Below are positions 1-12,000 of a stretch of DNA of 64,000 nucleotides, piece after piece. The translations under genes were made by a program, and so were the position numbers. Origin of the DNA: Cyanoderma ruficeps (Eukaryota > Chordata > Aves > Passeriformes > Timaliidae); NCBI GenBank assembly GCA_008694505.1, contig VZDJ01000219.1, forward strand, positions 3,088,591 through 3,152,590. The letters are read 5' to 3'. Below the pieces are notes generated by a model. The model searched no databases. It worked only from the letters and a program-made list of their open reading frames with translations, and was not told where the DNA came from. Position 1 is the stretch's first letter; every line of letters starts with the position of its first letter.

Positions 1-3000
1 CTATGCATGAAGGTGCCTGATTGAAAATTCAACAAGTGCAAGAAGGGAGCTGTCATCATGATTGGTGGGGAAGTCAGTATTTTGAATATTCACTATTTAC
101 AATTAAAAAAATTACAGTAGGAAAGAAAGATGTTGACTGTTGGGTACTAACATGTTAGCATGTGCTTTTCAAAAGATTTTATCCTAATTTAGAATAATCA
201 CGCACAAAATTAAATCTTGAAAACTTTTACAGATTGTAAAAATTGGTTCCTAATTCTGCGTTTTCTTTAATCTGAATTTCATTTCGTATCAGCTCAAAAA
301 CATACAGCAGTGCAATACCATTACGTGGATCCTTAAACAGAGACTGTAATTATCCTTTATTGATTATATAATTACTTTTAACTTCCTACTGTATTTTCTC
401 CTGCCTCCATCTCTCTTCCTTAGTGACTTCTACAAATATGTTGAAATATCCTTTTTGGTTTAGCTCCTGACATTATCTACCAGAAAAGCTTATATTTCTG
501 TCGGGGTTTAACACAGAATATTCTCTTGTTCATGCCATCATTTGTGTCACTTGAGTGGATGTTTCTGTTGGGCTCAGACGCTTCTGCATGTCCCCAGTGC
601 TCCTGGACACCTCATGGATTCCAGGGAGCTTCCTGGTGATGCTGTTTCACACTACAACAACACAGACTCTGAACTTCAGAAGGCTGAAAATGACTTTTAT
701 TTTTGGGATGTGTCTCTCTTTTATACTATTCTACACAGACCAATTTGACTGGTGAAACAAAGACAAGCCTCTTCAATCACATTGGTCAGACCAGAGGGAC
801 ATCAAGAAGTCCCTCCTAGGAAAAGGAATGAATAACATCGGTACAGTTTACAAAAACATGTCTCTTGTTTACAGAAAATTCCCTGGGAAAAGAATTTCAG
901 AAAACCAAAACATCTCAGGCACAAACCCAAGGCTACACCTGGCAGTGCAGAACTCCCGGGAGCACCTGCAGAGAAGGTAGCAGGTGCCAGGAGTGTGTCC
1001 ATGTCTTCCTTGTCCTAGGGAGCCTAAAGTAGGTACAGCACTCAAATTGTGATCTCAAAAGTGCAAAATAGAGGGGGAAGATTACTCCTCTGAAGCTGCT
1101 GGCTGCACTCTTGGCAATGTGGCACAGCATGGGGCCGGCCTTCCTCGCTGCAATATCGTCTCCGTTGTATTATATGATCTCACACAGCCTTTCCAGGGAA
1201 GAGTTCCTGCTGAGCATAAAAGACTCGACTATTCTCTCACAGCATTGCTATAGCAATCAGTTTGTTTGATTTTGGCAGTTCTGAACATTCCAGGAGATAA
1301 AGAAATGTCAGTAATCCAAAAAGAAATTGTGGCTAGAGTCGAGGAGACAATGAAGGTTGCATAATAATCTGCCTTACTTCACCAAACAATTCAAAACACA
1401 ATTGAATTTTTTTTGGATACTACAAGTAAAAAATTGCAATGATCCTGGAAGCTACTCTATGACTGAATGCAGTAACTTCTGTTGTTTCAGATACCCATTA
1501 CTTACGATAGAGACTATTGTAATTGCTCTGTAAGTGACAAACTTTTAACTCCCACTTAATCCTTGTGTTGCTTTTTTAACGTCCGTGTGGTATCAATCCA
1601 CTGGAATATTTTGGAAGACACACATTAGCACCGTGCTGGAGTGAAATCCATTTTCTGTTAGACTTTCAGTGCTCCATGAGTCTGTGTAGATTACTTTGCT
1701 ATCTGATAGAAAACAGATTTATGCAATACTATTGCATCATTGGCATCTATACGACAATTGATGCATTTGGTCTTTAATGACTTCAGCAAGAGGAAATAAT
1801 TCAAGTTTGTTTAAATGCTTCTGAGTTGAAAAAGATGCAAGTATTTCTAATATTGACAAAATGGGACAGCTATCAGCTCAAATTGGTTTGGCACATAGTA
1901 CAATGAATTCATGGGAATTACCTGAATTATTTAAGTCAACATCAAAGCTCCATAGCCTAATGTTTTATTCCAAAATTCTGTTTCACTCAGATTGTCTTTT
2001 ATTTGTTAAAAATTAATTTTTACAAACTTACTTATTAATAAAGCAATTTTATTTGCAGTAAAGAGAAAGCAGGATAAGAGCTAAAGTAAAGCTGAAGTAA
2101 ATATTATGAATAACTTGTGGGATCAGAGCAGGGAGAATAGAATTTAAGTAAGTAAGTTTATAAAGTAAAACATATGGGTTATTCTTACCTCTATATCAGA
2201 TTTTTTTCCTTTTCTCTTATTTTTTTCCAAGAGCTTGTTCCTGAATTATTAGCTATGGTGACAAACACCATTTCCCCAACATGAGGACATTACTTATGGT
2301 TTTACCATCCATAAAACCAGGGAGGAAAGAACTTACTCTTGGAAAAAAAACCCAGCAAAACAATAAGGCAACAGAGAGCTCAGGTAGATGCTCCACAATT
2401 TGGTAATTACATTATTTTCCAATAGAAAGAAGAACATGTCACTGCTACCTAAAGCTGGAGATGCCTCTTTGCAACCTGAAGAGAATGCAACAGCAGACAC
2501 AACACCATCAAGGACAACAGTTTTATATTTTCTCTCTGTAGTTCCCCCAGCTAATTATTTAAACAGGAGTTTCAATATGCACACGCCTCCTCTGAGGGTG
2601 CCATTGCCTGGGTGAGACAGTCACCATCTGCATCCTCGCTCCAACATCCCCTCCCCTACCACAATTAGCATATGGACAGGCAAAATGACCAAGTCGTATT
2701 CCTGAAGGAGAAAGCAATAGCAAAAACTGGAATAATTTCTTGCTGATTTCAGTCAGTGTTTAAGGTACCTTATATTACACTAGCAAATGCTATGGACGTG
2801 ACCCTGGATGAGAAACAGCAGGAGCTACCACCCAGTGCCACTTTCTGGGCCCAGAAAATGCCTCTCCCTGGCACTTTACAGCAGAGTCCATGGACATCAG
2901 CATAATGTCATGCACCTCTGCATGGCACAGCACAGCTCACTTCCTACTTCAATTTCCAGCCTTCCAATGGCATTGGGAGAGCTATTTAAACCAGTTCCTA

Positions 3001-4600
3001 CTGCTCCGAGAAAAAGGATGACTGGCAAGATTGTTCTGCTCATTTTCCATTTAGGCCTGAAATATTAATAGCTCACCTAGATGGCAGTGGATTGTTAATG
3101 AGAGCCAAGTACAGTATTTTGAATGGCCACCTACATATTTAACTCATACTCCAGACTACAGAGTTAGAACTTCTTTATGGTTGCTGCTCTTTTGTTATTA
3201 AAAATTAATTCCATTTTTATTTAGGCGAAGAGTGCAATGTCATTAGTATTATCTGTGCACCGTGTACCTTTGGGCTTGGAAAAGCAGGGAGGGAGAAAAA
3301 GTTAACTTTCATGAGCATTTTCTCAATTTTTTTCAGTAGATGCAGTACAGCATGCACACAGTGACACATGGGGTGTGCTCCTGCCCTTCTGGGAATACAA
3401 ACATGGTTCTAGTTGGCAAATATATGCCAAATTCCCTCAGAAACATCACCCTAAAGAGAAGCCTTCCAAACCAGGTGCACCCATCTCTAAAAATCAACCA
3501 GCCTAGCTTGACAAAGGCATGAACCTGGATTATCCATGTATTGTTAATTAGTGTGTCATTTAGGGATCACGACTCATCTCTTTTCCTGCCATCACTTATT
3601 AAGAAATGGTGCTTTCATCAGGCAACTAGCTCAGAGCTTGTGTACAAAAATTGTTTTCCAGGTACTAAATCTCATGTAACGTAATGTTTGACATTGCCAA
3701 TAGATGGGAGAAATACATTTTTCAGATGCACAATTTCACATACCCATTTAAATATTCTTTTCTGAGAAAATGACAGTAGCTCTTATCACAACAGACATGA
3801 TACAAACCTTCGTGCTGGTGAACCAATTATGTGAAGTAAACTCCATATTCTGAAACCCAAACTGTTAGCTACAAGTGCAAAGGCAGTTCTCTCATGTTTG
3901 ACATAGCCTAACTCTTTAAGTTTTTTCTTAATATTTAAAAGAAAACAAGCCCCAAAACAATGCACAAACCTATTAGAAGGTGTCAGGGAGAGGAAATTCT
4001 GGTAGTACAGCTGGAAATTTAAGTTTCAAAGCCACATAGGCAGGAAAGAACACAAATCAAGTCATAAAACTCAGTGTTTACACATAAGATCTTGTATCCT
4101 GCTTTCACTCTCTACTTGATTCAGGACTGAAAGCACATCTCTGGTTTAGTTCTATAAGACACTTTTTATTTCTGCTTTTATTTTAAATCTTTTTTTCTGA
4201 AACTCTACATAATGTGACACAAATTGCACACTGCAGAGAAAACTGTCTGTCTTGGTGAATGAATCCATTTTAATCTCAAGGGCTTTATTATCTGTTAAAA
4301 TATATTTAAATATAAGCACTCAATTTTATATTGCTTGACTTTTCTAAAGGGGCTGTTTTACTAAAGCAGGGTTTTGAAAAGATCACAATAAATACTTGTG
4401 ACTTTGACATGTAAGATCCAAAAACATGAAGAAAGAATTACCTTAATTTTCAGAGTTATTCACATACACGAAAATATTTCCATAGGCCAGAGACCTCCTA
4501 ATAGATTGTATTTGTTATTCTAATGCCTTCCTGATATATAATGTGAAACTGTATACACCTTAGAGACACACAAAAAAGCCAAGCACCCAGCACCGTTACA
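1..4600. other. Non-coding A+T-rich unique DNA
   Basis: No gene is supported here. The longest open frames (109 codons or fewer) have no domain, no convincing start context and no paired splice sites. The stretch has many poly-A and poly-T runs and scattered AT-rich words, with a slightly G+C-richer patch near 2800-2960. I recognise no interspersed repeat. It could be intergenic or intronic; the sequence does not decide. Confidence 0.7.
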
Positions 4601-5230
4601 TTTAAAACTGCTGAAGCATTTTAACAATTAATTGTATAATTCTATTATTCCTCTTGAAGCATTATTGCTTGACTGTTCACAGATTATTGAATACAACACG
4701 TTCACATATTAGGGAATAAAAAAGGATAATCTGGTAGACCACAGTTTCACTTTTGTTTCAAGCAGATGGTACAAAGGCAGCTTTACTTCTGTGAAGCTAT
4801 TAATAGAAACACAGGCAATTCTTTTTTTTAACATTCTCCAGCAAGAGACATCTTCACTGTAACACTTGACCAAATTGCCTGGACTAAAAGGATTGAAAAG
4901 CTGGACTTTATACATTTGGTTTTCCAGTGCTGTAGGCTCTTCGTGCCTGATGTATGATAAAGAAAAACTGAGATTCCTATGAAAAAAATAAAGGAGCAAA
5001 TCATTGCAAAGCATTAAATTACATTGAACATTCTGCATGAAACTTCAATCCATCAAATGGCCACTGAAAAATGAGGTAATTACCTACAATAATTTGCATG
5101 TTAAGAGCTAATACAATATTACAAAGTAAAGTCCAGTTGCACATTAATTGTGAAAGCAATGCATAATTTCCTGATTAATGTTTCATACCTAATATTCTTC
5201 CGTGCTCTGTCAGATGCTGAGTAACAATAT
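4601..5230. promoter_or_regulatory. Candidate conserved non-coding segment (AT-rich, homeodomain/POU motifs)
   Basis: What is seen: a perfect 12-nt palindrome ACAATTAATTGT at 4624-4635, a second one AGGTAATTACCT at 5074-5085, and a POU octamer-type word ATTTGCAT at 5092-5099, followed by more ATTA-type words. Dense TAATTA cores plus an octamer are common in vertebrate developmental enhancers. That this segment is conserved or active is inference; AT-rich DNA also yields such words by chance. Confidence 0.25.
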
Positions 5231-6284
5231 GGCCAATCAATCTACAGAAAGTACACTCAGGCAGGGACTGAGCTTAGCCCCCATAAATCCTAATGCAACA
5301 ATTGCAGCTGCAATGGATGATATTGTGAAATTTATAAAAACAGCTGCTCAGTTTGAACTCAAATGATATTTTAAATAATTAAGCTTTGCAGTAAAATCAT
5401 CTGAGACACAATTGGTGATTGTTCATACGTGGAAGCAAAGCTCTGCTTCCTCCAAAAGAGGGACGAGGGGCTGGAGGTGGGGAGGGAGGTGGGAGAGGGT
5501 AAAGCACTGTCACCCACAGGCACACCTGGGTGTCTGTCTGGTCAGCAAAGGCTAAGCACGTCAAAAAAATGATATGTTCAGTCTCTCTGGAGGAGGATTT
5601 CTATCCATGCTCCTCTGTTGAGGCAGGAGGGAGTATTCCTCAAGGACTGAAACTCACCTGTCCTGTCAGCCAGAGACAGGGCGTCACAGTTTTGAAAGGG
5701 CATCAAGCAAAGAAGTGAAAAGATGACAAAAAAAATAAGGAAAACCAAAAAACACAACTAATAAATACTGCCAAAATGAGGGCAGCATTAACTGTCAGCA
5801 GCAGAAAACAAGTGTGGCCTGGAATTTCTCTCTTCTATAAGAGACAATTCAATGGCCAGATTTTTGTTAGGCATTAAAATTTAAAAGAATATTTATAGGA
5901 CCAAGAGGTCTTTAAACTTTAACTGGTTTTCTGGGAAAACCCTCTGAAAGGTTTGACAGGCAAGGTACTAACTCGGTGTCATTCAAACAGAAGAATGTTT
6001 CCCAGAACTTGGGGAGGGAGTTTGGGTAAATTCTCAAAGCAAAGCTTTAAGACAGCAAATAGTCAGGCTCAGTGAGTCAACAGGAAAAAACCAAAACTGT
6101 CAAAAACCAGAGGTACTGACGTTGTTGGAAGTGCTGGCCACCTACAGAAAGAAAAGTCTTCAAATAAAGAATATTTGGCTTTCTCTGAGTGCTGAGGAAT
6201 TTGTTGGAGACTTTGTGATCCAATGGATGCAGTAAAAAGGAACTGGAATTTTTTTAATGAGCTATGCTACCAATTTAACAATTT
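5231..6284. other. Non-coding stretch with a G-rich patch
   Basis: No gene. The first part is AT-rich. From about 5440 to 5540 the plus strand becomes strongly purine/G-rich, which includes the separately listed G-quadruplex motif. The remainder is ordinary A+T-rich unique sequence running up to the MIR-like relic. Confidence 0.65.
5479..5499 (+). other. Potential G-quadruplex motif
   Basis: Four G-runs of at least three bases are separated by loops of 1, 4 and 3 bases (GGGG-A-GGG-AGGT-GGG-AGA-GGG). This fits the usual G3+N1-7 folding rule. A further GGGG lies at 5467-5470. It is the only canonical motif of this kind that I noticed in the window. Whether it folds in vivo is unknown, and no transcript or promoter is visible beside it. 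Confidence 0.7.
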
Positions 6285-6400
6285 AAATGACCTTGAGCTA
6301 GGCATGTGACTGAAGTGTGTCACTTCCCTCATTTGTAAAAGAGGTATTATTCTACCTATTTCACAGTGGTATTTGGAAACTTGATTAATTTACAAAAACT
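6285..6400 (+). repeat. MIR-like SINE relic
   Basis: The segment follows the 3' part of the MIR (CORE-SINE) family in order: a 'tgaccttgag' block, then a CACTT block, then CCTCATTTGTAAAA, then a 'gtattattctacctat' block, then TCACAG and a GATTAA-like tail. Compared with the remembered MIR consensus it carries an insertion after the first block and lacks the CTCTGTGCCTCAGTTT part. MIR copies are ancient and shared across amniotes, and in birds only a modest number of decayed copies remain. The call rests on word order remembered from the family, not on a database search. Confidence 0.7.
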
Positions 6401-6752
6401 GCCTCCAGACTCTTGGAGGAAGGTGACTCTTAATTGATCTCCCCTAAAGCAGACAATTTTGATTAGAATAAAAATGGCACTAAAGCAACAGCAGATTTCT
6501 AAAGCCAGACTCCAGGGACAGATTCAGTGTGTCTGTTTTTTAATCCTTAACTAAACAATAAATATTTGCTGGGGTGATAGGAATATGTTTTGTTTTAATT
6601 TTCATGCCTACACAAAAGCTATGTGAACAGCTCTTCAGCTGTGAGAGCTGAGATTTCACACTACCCATGTGAAAAGGCACTTCAAAATTTAATTGACCTG
6701 ACGGGTATATTTCAAACCTTTCCTATAAAGCAAAATATGTCACCTACTGATG

Positions 6753-6780
6753 AAAAANAAAAAAAAAAAAAAAAAAAAAA
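6753..6780 (+). repeat. Poly-A tract with one ambiguous base (N)
   Basis: A run of about 28 A residues is interrupted only by an N at 6758, the one non-ACGT base in the window. It probably marks a homopolymer length or consensus problem in the assembly. No retroposed gene or SINE body is recognisable directly upstream, so I do not call it a retroposon tail. Confidence 0.9.
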
Positions 6781-9700
6781 GGAACAAAAAAACCCCCAAG
6801 ACTCTAAAATGTGTTGTGTGGTTTAAAGATGTTCTGAGAAAACTTAGTGGTAATTTTTTATATTCTTGTACTGTCATCCTGTATCGCCTTCCAATCTGCA
6901 GTCGGATGTCTGCAGAATCCTACAGGGAATCTCAGAGAGCAGGAAAGCTGCACGGCTCACTGCAGCAGGCAGCAGCAGCTCCACATTTACCAGCAGTTTT
7001 CTTATTTTCACCCTTTCTCAAACTCTGAACTAGACTTTCTTTGCTGTTTTTTTCGAGGATTGCTCGTTGAATTCAGACTTGCAGACCTGGCAGCTCGAAT
7101 GAGTTTAACCACACTTCTGCTATCATTTCACTGCAGGGTCAATCCAATGGATTTTGGGGGATTTTTTTGTGGCCATCATGACAGTAAATGGTTTTCCAAT
7201 TAAATTTTTAAACAGCAGCACTGTTTATTAACTACTGCAAACTTTTGAACTTTGTAGTAAGTTTCCAGGTTTTATGGCAAATCCTATTCATCTCAATGAA
7301 GGACCACACAAAATAAATATCCAAGGCATCAGAAGCTAGAGAAAATGAGAAGAATCACAGTTTATTTTACTCCTTTCTTACATAAGAAGGAAAATGCTTT
7401 CATTTCCCATTGTGGACTGCTTCTAACAGAAATTTACAGGTGTTAGTTTTCATTGTCCTGAGAAAATTCAGCTTTCACATCCAAGTTTGTATGACCAAAT
7501 TACTTTGATAATTATGTAAAATTCTGTGGAAAGTTGCTGCAGAGAAAATTCTATAGGATACTAAAAGAATTTATGTGTATTTATGTGTATTTATATACTA
7601 TGCCAGACCTTAAACTCTAATGAGTCAGGAATTGATTGATGCAAACACGTGCTTTCAATAGTCGCAGAAGTAGAAAAAAAATCCTAAGCACTTTTAAACA
7701 CAATATGAAAACTAGGAATTTCTAACCTAATGAAGTTTCAAACATCTCCATTACATGCACAATATTTTAAGAACATGTGTCCTTGGTTGTTAAATTTTCT
7801 GTTTTGATTGAGCATATGAAATTTTTTCACCATTCTTTTTATCTTCCTTTATTCACCATTAGCCAATATACTTTGATTTAGTAACCCATATTGCTTACTT
7901 TTAAGAGCAGTTCCAGGAAGAAAAAGCACCCATTTTGTAGATAGTGCGTGTCACAGTGTATGATCTAAATAAACTTTTCCACATAGAACATCCTCACTTA
8001 TCTTTTTAATTGCAAGTAACGTGAAAGTATATTCCATTTATCTTCAGAGGAAAGAGAATTCACTAAGCTGGTTCCCTCTGCAACTTATGGAAAAGAAATT
8101 GTGAAATATACAACTAGGTGAGAGAAAGTAGGGAGGAAAAAGAACTCCTATTGACTGGCAACTATCCACAAAAATTATTATTCTATTACTGTAGGTACTC
8201 ACACTGAAACTGTTCTTGTTTGTTGCCGCTGCAGTATTTTCTCACAATTGTTGTAGCAGTAAATGAACATATTCACATAAAAATAGATGGAAATGGAAAT
8301 GATAACAGAACTAGAAAAACCAATACTTAAATGTATGCAGAATCTGGTCCTACAAAGACAATACTTTGCAAGGAACTCTCAGTAGAGTAAGCAGTGATAT
8401 TACTTAAAAAGTAAATAATTACTCCTCAGTACTTATGTAGAGGATGGAATTGGTAGTTTGGGAAGCAATACTAGATACATTGCAAAGAAAATCTATACAT
8501 TTTCCCACCCAGCAAGTACTGCCTGCTGTCACTGTAACTGTGCCTCACTATCTACCACACAGATAAAGGGTCAAGGTATTTTTCCTTTTTATCACCTCTC
8601 TAGTTATAGTCTTGTCTGGTCTCCAATTATTCAGCAGCCTACTCAGGATTGGAGAGGCTAGAAGCAGCATCCACTTGTTAATTATCTTAACTGTAGGAGA
8701 AATTGGAGTGCCTTTTTTCCTTTGGTGCAACCACTATTACCTTCCTGAGGTGCAACAAATACCAAAACCCAGTAGAGTATTTCAATGTTTTATTATTTAA
8801 CTAGGAAGTATATCTAACAGTCTTTATCTAAAGACACATAGGCATATATATGCATGTTCATATATCAATATAAAGAAATCAACTTTTTAATGCCAGCCTA
8901 GAACAAACCCTGATGAGCTAGCTAACCTTCCATTTTCTGGGGAGGAAAAAAAAAAAAAATTACAAGCAAAGATAGAATTCTAAACCCTCAGGATTTATAA
9001 TTTAATTACAGAGTAACAGCTGACAGTGATTAAATAGCCGGAGTGAACCTCAGGCTAGTTGAGTCATTTGCCACTGTGCCTCCTTTCACATCACCCATTT
9101 CCTTTTCTTGCAGCATCTTATCCCACCTCCTTGACCTGTGTGTGTTTCCCTCAGCCTTTCAGAAACCTTTCAGCACCTCAGCCTAGTGCAACAAATCTGT
9201 TTGGTCCTTTCACTGAGGGCCAGAACCAGAGCTGGGCAGGTTCAGGGGGTGCTGGAAGATGCTCACGTGCTCCAGCCTCTGCTGAAGCCGCAGCACTGTT
9301 ACAGTGACCAGATTCCAGATGCACACAGGAAAGCCTAAAAGGGAAGAAAAAGACCTACATAAACACCCCTCAGCACTCCTGAAAGCTGACTTTACCCGTA
9401 AGATATTTACGTGAAAAAGTGCTAAGCCCTGTTTCCAGAGAAGGATTCTCCCCAGACAGCCATCACCTCACTCCCCGTGATCTGCCACCTTCCTCAGCCT
9501 GGTCAGGAAAAAACATTGACTTCAGCTCAAGCTCAGTATATTGTAACAAGATTAAACTGTTTCAAGTAAGCAGATCCCACGTGATGCACCATTATTGCAC
9601 CAGTGTGTGCCATGTTGTGCCAGAAATTAATCAAAGACAAGCTAAATAACCCTTTCATGCTCTTCAGAAATACAGTCAGCTTCCTTCCCACCCAGCAGAC

Positions 9701-12000
9701 TCAGAACCACCAACTGCTCTCTTAAAAGAGATCTGAACTCCTGTATTTTTATGCCCATTATAACTATGATTTACTTAAGGACCAAGCAGACCCTTAATTT
9801 CATTCAAAGCAAGATACTTATTATTTTTTGATTAAAAACCTCATAACGGTTAAAGAGTATGTACTTTCCTAAAATGGACCCAGTTTTTTGAGCATTCACT
9901 ACCATTGTCAGAAGAAAGGACATTAAAACCTGTTTTTTCCATGACCAAACCCATATTTATTGTTTAGATGTGAGAGAAACCCAGATGATGTTGGAGAATA
10001 CGAGTGCTTTAACACGAGGGACTCTGTGTTATTGCAGTTCTGGTTGAACCTGAATCATCTGTTGATGCTTTTATCTGCTGCAACAGAAACACTCAAAAGT
10101 TCTACTTGACTCTGAATATAACTTAACCATGAACTTATGGGAGAAACATATGACACATTTTATAGCAAAGTACGAGAGAAGATTAAAAAACCTTACCTAC
10201 AGTACATATTATTCTCCATTAAGCAACAATTTGAAATAAGCTTTGCAGATTTCCCTAGCACTCCAGCCTCTTTCTAACACTTTCCAGCTGTACAGCTTGA
10301 AAAGTAAATTTCATCAAATAAGGGAGACAGTACTAGAACCTGACAAACAAAACCAATCTCCGTGTAAATATTGTTTTAATTGTACTGTTTATACTGGGTC
10401 TGACTTCTAAACGATTTTCACTCTATTCCACTTTAAAGAAACAAACTCAAGTGTCAATGTCATTTCTGTACAACAATAGGAATTAATAGACTCCAAGCTT
10501 CTAGCAAGGATATTTTGATAAAAGCACTGTTATGAAAAGAAAGGAGTAATAAAGGATAAAAGCATTTGACAGATTTTTTTCAAACTCTGGGTCAAAATCC
10601 TTCTGAGGTACAAAAAGGCTTCAAGGAACAGAAGACAACTAAAGAATAAGAATAATCATAAGCATGAAGTGTAGATCACATACATTCTTGCAGTTTTCTT
10701 CTCATCTCTTTCTTTTCCCTTCTCCATCCTTTTCACTCTACACCACCTGATCATTATTATCCAAGAAAGAACCACCCAGCTGGGATATGTTTCAATGACA
10801 GCTGATGTGCAAGGTTTAAATGCTGCCTCCCCTCCACTCTGGCACTCAGGCTTGTCCTGGCTGGCATTTATTTTCAGAAGGTTTGCAAGAACAAATTCAA
10901 AATTACTTGGGAGGGCTTAAAAAAGGAAGAAACAGAAATCATTCAGACACTTACACCGAAAACACTGTGATCAACTGTAGCATTTACAGCAGAGGAGAGA
11001 TTAAAACATGAGTATTATGATTCCTGGATGCTGCTCTGTCTCGCAGATTTACCCTCTGGTACAATCACTCTCACTTTATTTTGGTCTGATCCAATTTACA
11101 TGAAAGCTGCAGGCAACATCCTGACAAATTCAGCAGCACAGCCCTGTCTCTGTAGATGAATATACGTGCACATAACACCTTATACTTCAGCCCTTTTTAA
11201 GCTGGACTTGAAAAGTAAATGACACTGTGTACTGAAGCAATGAAAATATATTTCTCCACCTGGAATTTGACTGTTAAAAAACCTTCTGAAGCCTTTGCCT
11301 ATCTTCTTTACTTCTACTGTGCCTGAGAACAAATGTGTTCAGTTTCATATTGCTTTGGTTGCTCAGATCAAGCACTTGATCAGCCCATTTTGAACCAGAG
11401 CATTGCTCTTTTTTCCAGCATAACATTTTCCAAAAATTTTGACAGACAGATCATTTAGACCAAAAAGTGACAAATTTCCTGGATATTGTCAATGCCAAAC
11501 CACAGAAGTTGCAAAAAATTCTGGCAGGTGATGCTTGAGGTCTAAACTACTTACATGTTTAGAAAAATATACTTTGTGTGATCCACCTGATTTATGGGCT
11601 CTTACCCAGGGCTTCCAAACTGTGATGAGCAGTCAGATGTCTAAACACAACGATGTGCATTTTGGTTACAGCCACAAAACTGCAGACGCAGGAGCAAAAA
11701 TCTTACTGGCACACCCTGATAACTGCAGCCCATTGTAGTGGCAAGAATGTACAGGTTAAATATGTATAGATCAAGAACCTTTTTCACTCTTTCCTGATTC
11801 CATCCATTAAATAGATTTCATAGCTAGAATGAGCCATGCATTCTTCTGAAGATGTGAAAATCATTGGATGGTTGATGTGTACTTGATTTGGATTTACAAT
11901 AGTTACTTAAATGCCTCAAAATATCAAGGGAACAGCACTATGCTTTTATCCAGTATTCCTATTGATTTTTCTGTTCCTTGATTTCCAGGAAAACCCTTAA
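6781..12000. other. Non-coding unique DNA, no gene
   Basis: Open frames here reach at most 118 codons (6847-7203) and show no domain. Small local features are a short tandem repetition of 'tatttatgtg' near 7571-7600 and a slightly G+C-richer patch near 9060-9340. I recognise no transposable element. An Ig-like D-x-G-x-Y-x-C string at 9969-10106 was considered and rejected. Confidence 0.65.

Noticed and set aside
6623..6826. Open frames with long lysine runs
   Set aside because: They are produced by reading through the poly-A tract that contains the N.
9969..10106. Translation with an Ig-fold-like D-x-G-x-Y-x-C string after a possible TAG acceptor
   Set aside because: A rough estimate gives about one such four-residue match by chance in six frames of 64 kb. 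The upstream Ig framework (a Cys-Trp pair) is absent and no donor site at a sensible phase stands out. A search of this segment against bird Ig-domain exons would settle it.
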